Notes: generated by a model from the letters alone, not told the origin. Shown: positions 36,951-49,000, numbered from the stretch's first letter. The stretch: 64,000 nucleotides of DNA from Macrobrachium rosenbergii (GCF_040412425.1 NC_089766.1:14178508-14242507), one strand, 5' to 3'. Made by a program: numbers and translations.

Positions 36951-37625
36951 ATGGAAGAAGCTTGTGAAACGATTTTTTCACAAAAAGGAAGAGATGAAAT
37001 CAACGTACGTGGATGTTTGATGGTGAAGGATAAGAACAGAAACGCTTCCTATTACTGGTGCTGTGAATTTCGTCAATCTGATCTGATAAGTTAAGTATAC
37101 TTTAGTTTAACCAGACCACTGATTTGATTAACAGCTCTCCTAGGGCTGGCCTGAAGGATTAGATTTGTTTATAACTGTAAAGGCAGAGCAGTTACTAAAC
37201 TTGTAAATGGAAAGCATTCACCGAGACAAAATTTGTTGAACACTGTCACTCTCCTTGTGCAAGTGCTGCTAGTGTTGCAAAAATCACACAAGATGTGAAA
37301 ATTCAAGCAAAACCAACAAGAGATCGACCGTGTCAAATCATTCAATCAAGTGTCGTCTCTGCTCCTCAAAATACTGTACCATGTCTACCTTCCAAATATG
37401 CGTTAAGAAAGACCATGTATAAAGTGGATTGGGCAGTGTGAGCGTCCATCAGAACCAAGGTCGTTTGAAGAAATCACGTTAAATGACTTATTTTTGGCAA
37501 GAGATTCTACAGCAGAGGATGACAGACTTTTGGGATTCACTACAGCCGCAGATTTGAAGTGATTATCAGAAGCTCAATATTGGGTCATGGATGGTACTTT
37601 TTAAAACAGTTCCTACCCATTATTT
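36951..37625 (+). pseudogene. FLYWCH zinc-finger / MULE transposase pseudogene
   Basis: The start resembles the FLYWCH-type zinc finger seen in MULE-like transposases: from the ATG at 36,951 the frame gives KGRDEINVRG, then VKDKN and YYWCCEF, the first zinc-ligand region. After an 84-bp SINE insertion the next ligand region NCKGRAVTKL begins at 37,173. A frameshift near 37,213 then leads to EHCHSP, the H-x-H ligand pair. A further frameshift near 37,440 gives EPRSFEEITLNDLF and RDSTAEDDRLLGF. An in-frame TGA precedes LSEAQYWVMDGTF (37,563-37,601), whose DGTF matches the first catalytic Asp region of the MULE domain. A TAA and another frame change follow (KTVPT), and similarity ends by about 37,625. 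The gene is truncated and dead. Frame assignment and domain order are read directly; the family name is from memory. Confidence 0.8.
37087..37170 (-). mobile_element. SINE family B fragment inserted in the transposase
   Basis: The complement of the last ~84 bp of SINE B (AAGTTAAGTATACTTTAGTT through GGATTAGATTTGTTT). It interrupts the FLYWCH segment between its first and second cysteine regions, and the protein reads on after it, so it arrived later. It is 5'-truncated. No clear target-site duplication was found. Confidence 0.8.
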
Positions 37626-37862
37626 CGAGTTTACTAGTTGTACACAACTCGGACGGCGGGCCTGCGGGATATGGATTGAAACACGGTCTTTTGAACTCTT
37701 CCGGATTTTAGTTTGGGTTTTTATTTTTGTGTTCTTTTTTTAATGATTTTGGGAAGCAAAGAGGATGGTATGATTGTATAGAAACGCTTGTTTCAAGATT
37801 TGAAAATAATAGAAAATCGAAACTGCCGGGTTTACATAGGGAAGGGGAGGAAAGAATCACAG

Positions 37863-39250
37863 TCTGTGATATCAGACTTGGAACTGTCTATGTCTGTCTC
37901 AGTTCTATCTCTCTTATTCTCGGTTTTCCTAACGCCAACAGCATTAAACTTTGTTTCTTCCATTCATCATTATCATCATCATCATCATATATCTCTCTCT
38001 CTCTCGAACATCATCATCATTATCATCAACTGGATTATCAATTAACACTCATAAAATATAAAGGAAAAGAGAGAGAGAGAGACAGCAATGAGAGAGAAAA
38101 CTTGAGTTTAATGCACACTATTTATTTACCAAGATAAGGCAAGCATTTCTTCCGTTATCGGATGAAATTCTGTGGAAGCTGCTTTCAATTGTTTTAAACA
38201 ACACACACACACACACAAACATCAGATTCTATTTGCCTAGACTAAAGGGGACGGCATTTTTTTCTTCGTTTGATATTATATGGTAGAATTCAAAATAAGT
38301 GTTGACGTAATTCTTAAACTCTTTTAATTGCAGCAATATCATTTAAACAAAACAAAACTGAGCCCGGAAGAGTTCATTTAAGTGTTTGAACCTAGTTATT
38401 TTAATTATATATTTAACGACCATCATTTTCAGTGTACCCAACAAAGTCAATTAAGAAAACAAAAATATGTATTCTGTTGGGATTTTGAGGAGGTCATTGT
38501 TGTTTCAAAGATTTGACTGATGGCCTGACATCGCTGATACATATGAAATTATTCAGTCTATGATATCAGACTTCTGGCTCCGGTTCCCATTTTATTTTCC
38601 TAACGCCAACAGCAAACTTTGTTTCTTCCATGACATCACTGTGATGGTGGAGGACGGTTGATTATCAATTCGCTACAGCAATGATGAAAACTTGAGTTTA
38701 ATGACACATTTATTTACTTGGGATTTCTTCCAGCAGAGTCGGTATCAACTTTTAAAATCTTCTTGATAGCCGGTGTTGTTATATGGTTTGAAAATGAACG
38801 TCGTTGGTTCTCTTTTTTATACAGAAGTTCGACCCTTCATTTTTAAGTGTGACGAATTTTAATTATATATTTATCAATTATCAATTCCCCAACAAAGTCA
38901 ATTAAAAAACAATTGTTTCTGTCGGGATTTTAATGTTTGTGTATACAAAAATCGGGGTTATGGTATTGATGTTATAATATATTTATACAATGAATTTTTA
39001 TGACATCACTGTGATGGTGGAGGGCGGTTGATGCCGATAGTACAAATGCCTACGACTGGGATTTATACATATAGTATATCAACTATATGCCCTCTTGATA
39101 GCCGGGTATATATATATCACTGAACGTCGTTGGTTATCATTTTTCATAGTTCGACCTGCCAGGTGACGAACCGCTTATCAATTATAATTCCCGAACCGGG
39201 CATTAAACGACAATTGTAGCTTAATGTTTGTGTATACAAAAATCATATGA
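37863..39250. repeat. Diverged tandem duplication, three units
   Basis: Shared words in order define units from about 37,866, 38,562 and 38,996: GATATCAGACTT, TTTCCTAACGCCAACAGCA, AAACTTGAGTTTAATG, TTTTAATTATATATTTA, CCAACAAAGTCAATTAA and GGGATTTT. The second and third share GACATCACTGTGATGGTGGA, CTTGATAGCCGG and GAACGTCGTTGGTT. The first unit is enlarged by CAT, CT and GA microsatellites. The end GTAGCTTAATGTTTGTGTAT recurs beside other AT arrays. Confidence 0.7.
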
Positions 39251-39262
39251 TGTTATAAAAAT

Positions 39263-39267
<5 letters not shown>

Positions 39268-39333
<66 letters not shown>

Positions 39334-39340
39334 TATATTA
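39268..39340. repeat. (AT)n microsatellite
   Basis: AT array, slightly interrupted at its right end. Confidence 0.95.
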
Positions 39341-39438
39341 TTTAACCGTCAGGAATGAAATATCATTCACATGTTCTACAGTACACAAGATTGAGAAACT
39401 ACAATGCAAACTAAACGACATCCAGACGGCCATACTGT

Positions 39439-39439
<1 letters not shown>

Positions 39440-39495
<56 letters not shown>
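39440..39495. repeat. (AAT)n microsatellite
   Basis: AAT array of about 56 bp. Confidence 0.95.
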
Positions 39496-39497
<2 letters not shown>

Positions 39498-39868
39498 GTC
39501 ATTCCTCGCAAGGGTCCTTGTAGCCCGTTTTGGTTTCTTTTTAATCTAAAAAAAAAACATGATTTTGTTTACACCCAGTTAAGATTGACTGATAGAATAA
39601 AATCCGAGCTACTCTTGCGCAGCAAAGTTGACAAGAGAGAGAACTCCAACCAGAAATCTAGATTCCACATTCAAATCTCTTCCCAAATTCAATTATTCAT
39701 ATTATGTGTCACAGGCAATTTCCCCATTCCACGCTGATTAACATATTCATATTCGCGTACTAAGTCATACCCTGTACTGCTGTTTAGGACGTTAATAGAC
39801 CGCGTGATAATTTAGACGGCTGAATGGAATAGGGCACTGGCAGGGAAAGAACTTGAGAAACAAAGCCT

Positions 39869-40737
39869 TTAAAACAACACTTGAAGCAAACATAACCGGT
39901 AAAGCACCTGAAATATACATTAACCAGTAAAACAACACTTGAAGCATACACAACCAGTAAACAACGCTTGAAGCAGGCATAATCAGTAAAGCACCTGAAG
40001 CATACATTAACCAGTAAAACAACACCTGAAGCATACTCAACCAGTAAACAACGCTTGAAGCAAACATAACCAGTAAAGCACCTGAAGCATACATTAACCA
40101 GTAAAACATTTGAAGCATACACAACCAGTAAAACAACACTTGAAGCATACATAAGCAGTAAACAACACTTGAAGCATACAGAACCAGTAAAACAACACTT
40201 GGAGCATACATAACCAGTAAACAACACTTGAAGCATACAGAACCAGTAAAACAACACTTGAAGCATACATAATCAGTAAAACAACACTTGAAGCATACAT
40301 AATCAGTAAAACAACACTCGAAACATACATAATCAGTAAACAACATTTGAAGCATACACAATCAGTAAAACAACACTTGAAGTATGCATAATCAGTACAA
40401 CAACACTTGAATCGTACATAATCAGTAAAACAACACTTGAAGTTAACATAACCAGTAAAACGACACTTGAAGCGAACATAATCAGTAAAACAACACTTGA
40501 AGCAAATATAAACATTTAAACAACTCTTAAAGCAAACATAGCCAGTAAAACAACACATGAAGTAAACATAAACAGCATAACAACACTTTAAAAACAACCA
40601 GTGTCACAACACTTCAAAAAACCAGTAAAACAAGAGTGGGAGCAAACATGACCAATAAAACAACACTTGAAGCAAACCTAGCCAGAAAAACAGCACTTGA
40701 AGCAATCATAACCAGTCAAACAACAATTGAAACAAAC
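39869..40737. repeat. 30-bp minisatellite
   Basis: About 28 copies of a unit near TAAAACAACACTTGAAGCAT plus ACATAACCAG, with 29- and 27-bp variants. Because most units are 30 bp, the minus strand stays open for up to 189 codons and reads as Cys/Phe/Val decapeptides (CFTDYVCFKC type). The shorter units change frame repeatedly and there is no promoter or splice context, so I treat it as non-coding. Confidence 0.92.
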
Positions 40738-41018
40738 TTCAGTGAGAACTAGAAAGCATTTAGTTTCGCTGAAACAATTCTGTCAACTTCATAATTTTTC
40801 TGCTAAGATATTTAGTCTTTGGAGAATTCTACTTTTAACTCCATTAGGTGAAGAGCTGACGAGGATGAGTATGGGAATTCGCTCAGGTTTTGGCAGCTTT
40901 CAAAGATTTCCTATATCTTTTTACTTTTGAACTATACATGACAATGAGACAGTGGACACATAAACGCTAAACAAGGACTCGGTGACGCTAAACAAATATG
41001 AGAAGGACAGTCTAAATT

Positions 41019-41426
<408 letters not shown>

Positions 41427-41762
41427 GCTCTATATATATATTATATATATACATACATACATTGTATATATATAATTGCTCTGTGGTATTATTAAGACCT
41501 ATACCTTGCCCCAACCTATGAGGAAAAAGGCGAGTGGTGAAATATATCTAATTATTTCTTGATAATATTATAAACGAACAATACGTAAATACTCAAATGG
41601 ATTAAAAAGAAATGTGGAAAAATAGACCCACTTTCCATTACATCTGAAAATATATTAACGACGGGAAACGAGAAAAAGGGAAACCGTGTCTTTCCACCTG
41701 GAACTGAAAGGGAGGGGTGATTAAGACAGAAAAAGGCTGACGGTGCTTCATCAGCATTCCTG

Positions 41763-41766
<4 letters not shown>

Positions 41767-41826
<60 letters not shown>
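41767..41826. repeat. (CT)n microsatellite
   Basis: Pure CT array of about 60 bp. Confidence 0.95.
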
Positions 41827-41829
<3 letters not shown>

Positions 41830-41902
41830 TAAGGTAGGACCTACATGTACATGAAAGAAAGAGAGTGTAAGACTACAAATACTGTAGTCATGATGTTATG
41901 AA

Positions 41903-41907
<5 letters not shown>

Positions 41908-41947
<40 letters not shown>

Positions 41948-42039
41948 TAGATAGATAGATATATTTATAGATAGATAGATAGATAGATAGATCTATAGAT
42001 AAATAGATAGATATAGTTAGATAAAAGAGTAGTATATAT

Positions 42040-42136
<97 letters not shown>

Positions 42137-42230
42137 TAGATAGATATACATGTTAAATAGATAGACAGATATATAAATAGATAGATATACAGTTAGATAT
42201 ATATTATATATATATATATATAATATACAG

Positions 42231-42256
<26 letters not shown>
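41908..42256. repeat. Complex AT/GATA microsatellite region
   Basis: AT arrays alternate with GATA (TAGATAGATAGA) and ATAC blocks. The ATACAGTATATA interruption appears at 42,226. Confidence 0.95.
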
Positions 42257-42263
<7 letters not shown>

Positions 42264-42408
42264 TTTGTAGCTCATTAATCGAGCTACAGCAAGAATTTCA
42301 TAACTATAATAACTGCTGTACTTCGCAGATTAATTAAAAGAAGAGGTATGACACATTTGTTGCCTGACCTTATGAACGTTCCTTCTTAGACATCAATCCA
42401 GACAAAGA

Positions 42409-42412
<4 letters not shown>

Positions 42413-42471
<59 letters not shown>
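42413..42471. repeat. (GA)n microsatellite
   Basis: Pure GA array of about 59 bp. Confidence 0.95.
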
Positions 42472-42474
<3 letters not shown>

Positions 42475-42689
42475 TAAGTAAACAATGAGAAAAATAGACA
42501 TATACATAACTTCTTAAAAGTATTTCAGCTGAAAAAATGTTGAAGACAACACCATTATGGTTCTGGCTAACATCGACAAATCCGACAATCTTTTGGTAAA
42601 TAGTCTGTATTCCTTCATGATCAGACTAAAAAAAAAAAAAAAAAACAGTCAGAAGGACCGGATGGGAAGCCTCCCTTCATTCACACCTA

Positions 42690-42920
42690 GGCATGATGAT
42701 CTACACTTGCAGGAAGTTCGACTGAAATCCCTTCAGGATTGTCAGAGGAAATGCGATGACAAGGTAAGAATAACAGAGCAAAAATGTAAAAATGTAAACA
42801 CCGAAGGTCTGATACGGAACAGACAGACGACACTCCTTCAAACGCGTCTGCCTTTGTACCTAGTTTCACTGAAATCCCTTAAAGAGTACAGGAGGAGTTG
42901 CAAAGGTAAGATGAGTATGA
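42690..42920. repeat. Diverged ~150-bp tandem duplication
   Basis: GACTGAAATCCCTTCAGGAT (42,720) and CACTGAAATCCCTTAAAGAG (42,868) lie in similar surroundings, each followed by an AGGAGGA/GAGGAAA and TGCRAWGRYAAGGTAAGA-like segment. A 124-codon plus frame (42,557-42,931) runs through both but matches nothing I know. Confidence 0.5.
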
Positions 42921-43371
42921 CTGAAGACTGATAATTAAACAGGTTGGGCAGATAAAGAAAATATCTATATTTCCTCGACTCTAGTTCCTCGATAGGGAAC
43001 TGGTCATAGAGTATGTGTTGATTTAAAGAATATTTTGACAGGAATTTATATCGTAATATTCCCTTCTCTTCCTTCAAATGACTGACAGTTAGTCAGGTAT
43101 TTCAAGGGTATCTATGACAATAATGGTTAACTGACAGGAAGGGTTAATCAATCGATCCGTTCTTAATTCTTTCACGAAGAAAATATCAAAAGGGTATCAC
43201 GTAAAAAAGACATTTACAGATACAAAGTGACAATAAAAAAATAAACAAAAATAGTCAGGACACACCGCTAGGGATAACAGCTTCAGTGCGAAGGACTTGA
43301 TTAACAGGCCTCTCTTTAATTACCTTATACTTGCAAATTCCTCTAATCATCTTGAATAACCATTCCTCTCT

Positions 43372-43411
43372 TTCTCTCTCTCTAAAAATCTTAAGACTTT
43401 GGTTATGTCCT

Positions 43412-43508
<97 letters not shown>

Positions 43509-43541
43509 ACATATAAACATATATATACATATATAAATATA

Positions 43542-43588
<47 letters not shown>

Positions 43589-43612
43589 CTTAAGATTTTG
43601 GTTAAATCTTAA

Positions 43613-43675
<63 letters not shown>

Positions 43676-43749
43676 GACAGAAATTCCCCAGTGGCTCCTT
43701 CTATCCAGCACACTGCTGACGCTGAGATTTCTACACTATTCAGATTTAC

Positions 43750-43808
<59 letters not shown>

Positions 43809-43809
43809 A
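43372..43809. repeat. CT/AT/GA compound cluster with duplicated leader
   Basis: CT 43,411-43,452, AT 43,453-43,504, AT 43,548-43,584, CT 43,616-43,672, GA 43,751-43,809. Both CT arrays are preceded by AAAATCTTAAGAYTTTGGTT, so leader and array were duplicated together. Confidence 0.9.
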
Positions 43810-44078
43810 GTACCTCTTGACCCCGATCTCCAAGATTCAGATTCATAGCTTCTACCATTCATAAACGTCAAGAATTCAGAACGGAAGTTTCCCAGTCATA
43901 AGCATTATCTAATGAGACGAACTGAAGAGTAGTAGTATGACATTTGAATCATTACGAAATGATTGGAAGTCCTTACAGAGACGAACTCGTCGCCTTGGAC
44001 ACTCATGGTTCATCAGGCAACTTCAAGGTGAATGGACTTTCATCTCGGCGTGCTGAGAAGCTTACATCCACACAAACG

Positions 44079-44079
<1 letters not shown>

Positions 44080-44109
<30 letters not shown>

Positions 44110-44112
44110 CAC
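44080..44112. repeat. Short (AC)n
   Basis: AC run interrupted by one AAAC. Confidence 0.85.
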
Positions 44113-44544
44113 ACCCATGTCCCAAATCAGTAAGGGAAATGAAAGAAATTTGTCTACTTAAACACTGGCGTCAGAAAAATACCAATACATAATAAATTAT
44201 CTGTAAATAAGAAAAAACCAAATAATAAAAACTAAAAAGGTGTATCACTCAAACTCACACAGAAACCTTACCACATTCAAAACACACTAGAAAAAACCTA
44301 CTGTACCAAAGCACATTAAAACACACACACACTAGATTTAATGTTACAGGGATCAATATAAGTAAAACATAAATAAAAAATACTAAAAACTCACTAAAAT
44401 AATACATTAAAACACTTACACCTACCAGCAACCTACACAGCTACAATGAATCGTATCATGAAAAGACCATGAAAATTCCGCCCTTTTGCATCCTTATCAT
44501 AAAGGCGCCTATTGAATTTCACGCAAACCGTGAGGGGAGACAAC
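44113..44544. other. Unassigned spacer
   Basis: No gene or repeat recognised. Confidence 0.5.
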
Positions 44545-44635
44545 ATTCATGGGAGGAGGTGAAGAAAGAGAAGGTGAAGGGGGAAGGGGGAGGGGTAGGA
44601 GGAGGGAGGAGATAAGGGTGGGGAAAGGCAGTTCA
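44545..44635 (+). other. G-rich polypurine tract
   Basis: About 90 bp nearly all purine, including GGGGGAAGGGGGAGGGG. Confidence 0.45.
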
Positions 44636-44742
44636 TTAGCCAACGACCCTATCATGTGATTTGGTAATGAGGTTCCTCAGTTGACGATGCTTCAAGTAAT
44701 GAACCTTCCTCGTCTTTTTCTGGGTAAATTCAAAATTCTTTT

Positions 44743-44747
<5 letters not shown>

Positions 44748-44813
<66 letters not shown>
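44748..44813. repeat. (CT)n microsatellite
   Basis: Pure CT array of about 66 bp. Confidence 0.95.
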
Positions 44814-44814
<1 letters not shown>

Positions 44815-44934
44815 AAACCCCTTTATATATTAATGTAAATGTCAGCCATTTTTAAATGACTAAAATTCAACATTTTATAAGTAAAATATGTGACAAAAAA
44901 TTTATAAAACTAAAATACATCTGAAACTGGATAA

Positions 44935-45060
44935 CGACCGAACCCACTTCAAAGTCATGAATAAGTCAAACTCCTTTAAAAGTGACCGTCACAGGTCAAC
45001 CCCTTTAAAGATAGCCAATAAAGGTCAAACACCTTTAAAGGCAATGAAAAAAAGGTCCTA
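44935..45060. repeat. Imperfect ~31-bp tandem repeat
   Basis: Three or four diverged copies of AGGTCAAACTCCTTTAAAG-like sequence. Confidence 0.55.
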
Positions 45061-45138
45061 TGGCTATACAAGGTACCCTTTATAAGACGTAAAAACCAGT
45101 TATATTATGCCAATTGGAAGAGTACAAAGACTTAACAT

Positions 45139-45532
45139 TAATTACACAGTACAAAATTACCGCTTCAAATAATTACACAGTATAAAATTACCGCTTCAAA
45201 TAATTCCTCAGCACAAAATTTCCACTTCAAATAATTGCACAGTATAAAATTACAGCTTTAAATATCTGGAGTATAAAATTTCCACTTAACTTAATTACAG
45301 AGTATAAAATTACCGCTTCAAATAATTACACATAAAATTACAGCTTCAAATAATTACACATGATAAAATTACGCTTCAAACAATTGCACAGTATAAAATT
45401 ACCGCTTCAAATAATTATACAGTATAAAATCACCGCTTCAAATAATTACAGAGTATAAAATAACCGCTTCAAATAATTACACAGTATAAAATCACCGCTT
45501 CAAATAATTACACAGTACAAAATTACCGCTTC
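45139..45532. repeat. 31-bp minisatellite
   Basis: About 13 copies of a unit near ACAGTATAAAATTACCGCTT plus CAAATAATTAC, with small deletions. Confidence 0.9.
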
Positions 45533-45640
45533 ACACTTCCAACGTAAAATTTCAGATAGTATTAGAAAAGTAAGGGACAGGAAAGAATCACCACAATACA
45601 TACGAATACTAAACATACTGCATATCATGCCTCAGTGAAT

Positions 45641-45642
<2 letters not shown>

Positions 45643-45719
<77 letters not shown>

Positions 45720-45794
45720 AACTCGTTAACTACTTAATGATTTCATGTCACTTGCAGCCTAATGAACTGGTCGAAAATAAGCGAAATCCAGTCC

Positions 45795-45857
<63 letters not shown>
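45643..45857. repeat. (CT)n and (GA)n arrays in opposite orientation
   Basis: CT 45,643-45,718 and GA 45,798-45,857 are complementary and about 80 bp apart, so they could form a hairpin. Confidence 0.95.
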
Positions 45858-46024
45858 AAAGTGGGTGCAAAAGACTTTGGAAACTAAACCTCATAAATAG
45901 TCAATTGCCTCAAGAGAGAAGTCAATAAGTGAACGGCAAAAGACGCCTCCTGACTAGGTTATAATCTGCAAGAGCAAATTGATTAAATGAGAACCTCCTT
46001 ATAATCATATCAGTCTTGTCTAAA

Positions 46025-46345
46025 AGAACTGAACTGAATACAGAATTTAGGCCAAAGGCCAAGCACTGGGATCTGCGAGTTCATTCGGCGCTGGAACGGA
46101 AATTGACAGTAAAAGGTTTATGAGGTGTAACAGGAGGAAAACCTCGCAGCTGCACTATGAATCAACTGTTAGGAGAGGGTGGAAAGTAAGATGGAAGAAA
46201 GAAAATATGAAAGGAAGTACAGTAAAGGGAACGAAAGGGGTTGCAGCTAGGGGTCGAAGGGACGCTGCAAAGAACCTTGAATAATGCCTACAGTGCACTG
46301 CATTAGGTTCATTGGCAGCACACCCCACCCTCTCCGGGATTGTCT
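46025..46345 (+). mobile_element. Dispersed family A, copy 2
   Basis: Best-preserved copy: CCAAAGGCCAAGCACTGG, AACAGGAGGAAAACCTCGCA, AAGGGGTTGCAGCTAGGG, GGGACGCTGCAAAGAACCTT and ATGCCTACAGTGCAC. Confidence 0.75.
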
Positions 46346-47318
46346 AAAAGAAGACGAGTGCTCTGACACTAAAATGGCTTAATTGGGACATACTGATTTA
46401 CAAATACGAATTAATTCGACTGTTATTAATAAACTCCACGCTCAGTGGACCATAGTTGGGGAACGGCAGTTCCAAAGTGCTATCTGTCATTGCAGTACTC
46501 CGATTAGTGGGCCCCCTTCCAAAAAAAAAAATATTATATACATATATATATATATATAAATCCAATTATAACAAAATCCACTTAATTAGCTGTTTACACT
46601 ATCTACCTAGAACTGAGTTCTAATGTTCCCTGGCTCGGGAGATTTCCACTTGTCCAATAGCTTTATTATAAAAAAAAAATTAAAACTAAGGTAAAAATAG
46701 TAATTCTTCCGAAAACTCCATCTGGAAGATTTTGCTCCCAGACTTAGTATTTTCAGAAAAAATGAAACTGGAGTTTTCAGGATCACCTATGCAATTATAA
46801 AATTTTCTATGGCTAATAACTAAACCTTTTAATATGGTGAAGAATTAATATCAATGGGGAAATAGCTACTGAGAAATCTTGTCTAGAGAGAGAATCGCGG
46901 TGAGAGAAATAACTTAGAATGAGGGCCATCATCAAAACAAAACAAGAAAGTGCAGCAAGGGGACACAGAGGCAGTAACGAATCATGGAGCCTAATTATAC
47001 TACCTTCTGGTCTCATTTATCTATTTTATCATTAGTAAAGGTACTGGGACTCCTTTTCTTACTGCCTAATATACTAGAAGAGGATATAAATCAACACAAA
47101 TCAACATATATCAAAGAAAATCAACAAGCCCACAAACGCACATACATACAAACGAGTACATTCTTGTGCATACAGGCATATGCACACACAAGAACATATT
47201 TACGTAATCATCAATCTTGCCAGTTCTTATCTACATATTGTACACACCAAATATATAATTATAGATGAGTGCACGTAAAATCTTACAAGTGGGTATACAC
47301 ACACACACACACATATAT

Positions 47319-47320
<2 letters not shown>
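46346..47320. other. Unassigned spacer
   Basis: A short A-run near 46,520 followed by a brief AT block. No gene recognised. Confidence 0.5.
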
Positions 47321-47391
<71 letters not shown>

Positions 47392-47413
47392 TTATATATT
47401 TATATATATATAT
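47321..47413. repeat. (AT)n microsatellite
   Basis: AT array, interrupted near its right edge by AAATTTATATATTTAT. Confidence 0.95.
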
Positions 47414-47591
47414 GAGTTTTTATCAGATCACCATGACAATTTATACACAAACATTAAGCTACAAAGGTCGTTTAATATCCAATTCGCTTTACTTCGGGAA
47501 TATCGCCAAAGGGGAATCATAATTGATAAATGATTTGGAACCTAAGTGACTCGAACACCCGACAGTACCCACCAACGACCTCCAGTCGACG

Positions 47592-47599
47592 TTCTAGAC
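47592..47599. repeat. Left target-site duplication of the hAT-like MITE
   Basis: TTCTAGAC, matching TTCCTGAC at 47,795-47,802 at six of eight positions. Confidence 0.5.
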
Positions 47600-47794
47600 C
47601 AGTGGTTCTCAACTTTTTTTTGGCCCAAGCACCCTTTCAACATACGTCAGAGTGTCACTGTCTACCTCAAAAGGTGAATTCCACTTAATATGCATATAAT
47701 ACTAAAAATCCTTGGTCACAATTTCCCCACCCCTGAAATTCTGAAATTCGCCCCTAGTGGGGGGCGTGAATTTCCTCCTGGTTGAGAGCCACTG
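47600..47794. mobile_element. hAT-type MITE (195 bp)
   Basis: Begins CAGTGGTTCTCAACTTTT and ends GGTTGAGAGCCACTG, giving inverted termini that agree at 13 of the first 14 positions. This CAGTGGTTCTCAAC terminus is the kind known for Charlie-like hAT elements. Flanks look like an 8-bp target duplication. No transposase is encoded. It lies inside the foldback element and is therefore younger. Confidence 0.75.
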
Positions 47795-47802
47795 TTCCTG
47801 AC
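47795..47802. repeat. Right target-site duplication of the hAT-like MITE
   Basis: TTCCTGAC, the partner of 47,592-47,599. Confidence 0.5.
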
Positions 47803-48014
47803 CATTAGGCTGTCAAGAGAAATATAAGTTAACACCGACTCTACAGTACATATACCCGTCGAGGGCGGGAATTTGTTCTTATCGTCGGCATCAATCCAAC
47901 CCTACCATGACAGCCGACTGGTACTTTGGAACGCGTAGCCATTTATACAGTTTTACCACATTCCCGAAGTAGTGCGAGTTGGATATTAGGAGCATTTGTA
48001 GCTTAATGTTTAAT

Positions 48015-48016
<2 letters not shown>

Positions 48017-48080
<64 letters not shown>
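48017..48080. repeat. (AT)n microsatellite
   Basis: Pure AT array of about 64 bp directly after the foldback arm. Confidence 0.95.
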
Positions 48081-48085
<5 letters not shown>

Positions 48086-48545
48086 CTCTCCTACCCCGTA
48101 TATTCATATATACTCCTTGACATATACACAATGAATTCACGCTAATGAAGAAAAGACGTGTAAATATACATACACATTCCTTATGACAATCATACATATA
48201 AAAACTCCTTCATTTATACACAGACATACGAACGCCTACGTATTCCAGTGAACATACCCGATCCCCCATATTATTACATAATTATTACTTAGCAGGAAGA
48301 GACAAAATCATTCTTCACTAAGCTTTGTGAGCCACATTTTAGGATAATAATGTATCAAAAGGTCGTCAACTGCCTGAGGGTTGAGTTAACAGGGCTATAA
48401 GAGTATTCTTCTATCTAATGGAAGACTTTACATGGAACATTTTAGAGACTTTGCTTTTATCCAGAAGCAAAAGGTATTTGTTTACAGAAGGGAATCCATC
48501 ATCCTTGGGTATGGAAAATTTAAAGGCTGAACATCATTTTTAACA
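48081..48545. other. Unassigned spacer
   Basis: No gene or repeat recognised. Confidence 0.5.
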
Positions 48546-48678
48546 GAGAGAGAGAGAGAGAGAGATAAGAGAGAGAGAGGGCAAGGCTGAGGGTTGTTAA
48601 CAGGGCTATGAATAACTGTTTGTTTAAGAACTGAATTATAATCCAATTTTTTGTAGGTTAATTTACTACATCTTTTGT

Positions 48679-48735
<57 letters not shown>

Positions 48736-48842
48736 CCTGGAACTGAATTATAAAGGCACATTGTATATGAATACCTATTTGTTTAAGAACTGAATTACAA
48801 TCCAGTTTTGTATATGAATTTTGTCCAGTTTTGAGAATTTAC

Positions 48843-48899
<57 letters not shown>

Positions 48900-48968
48900 G
48901 CAGGTTGTACTATGAATACCTGTTTGTTTAAGAACTGAATTATAATCCAATTTTGTAGGATAATTTAC

Positions 48969-49000
<32 letters not shown>
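48546..49000. repeat. GA higher-order array
   Basis: GA arrays 48,546-48,580, 48,682-48,732, 48,845-48,895 and 48,971-49,000 are separated by spacers sharing TGTTTGTTTAAGAACTGAAT (near 48,617, 48,777 and 48,921), TAATCCAATTTTGTA and AATTTACTA. Confidence 0.85.

Larger units (their letters stand above)
47415..48016. mobile_element. AT-array-bounded foldback element
   Basis: Terminal inverted repeats of about 55-60 bp: the left arm has AACATTAAGCTACAAA and ATATCCAATTCGCTTTACTT then CGGGAAT; the right arm has ATTCCCGAAGTAGTGCGAGT, TGGATATTAGGAGCA and TTTGTAGCTTAATGTTT. Both ends run into AT arrays. GACTCGAACACCCGAC near 47,551 looks like an inverted pol III B box. A separate MITE sits inside. 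Confidence 0.65.

Noticed and set aside
39792..40597. Long minus-strand open frames (160-189 codons) rich in Cys, Phe and Val
   Set aside because: They are translations of a 30-bp minisatellite with frame-shifting short units; no gene signals.
42557..42931. 124-codon plus frame
   Set aside because: Runs through an A-run and an internal ~150-bp duplication; the repeated segments look like dispersed non-coding repeat.
47880..48016. Possible separate repeat beside the AT array
   Set aside because: It is the right arm of the foldback element at 47,415-48,016.
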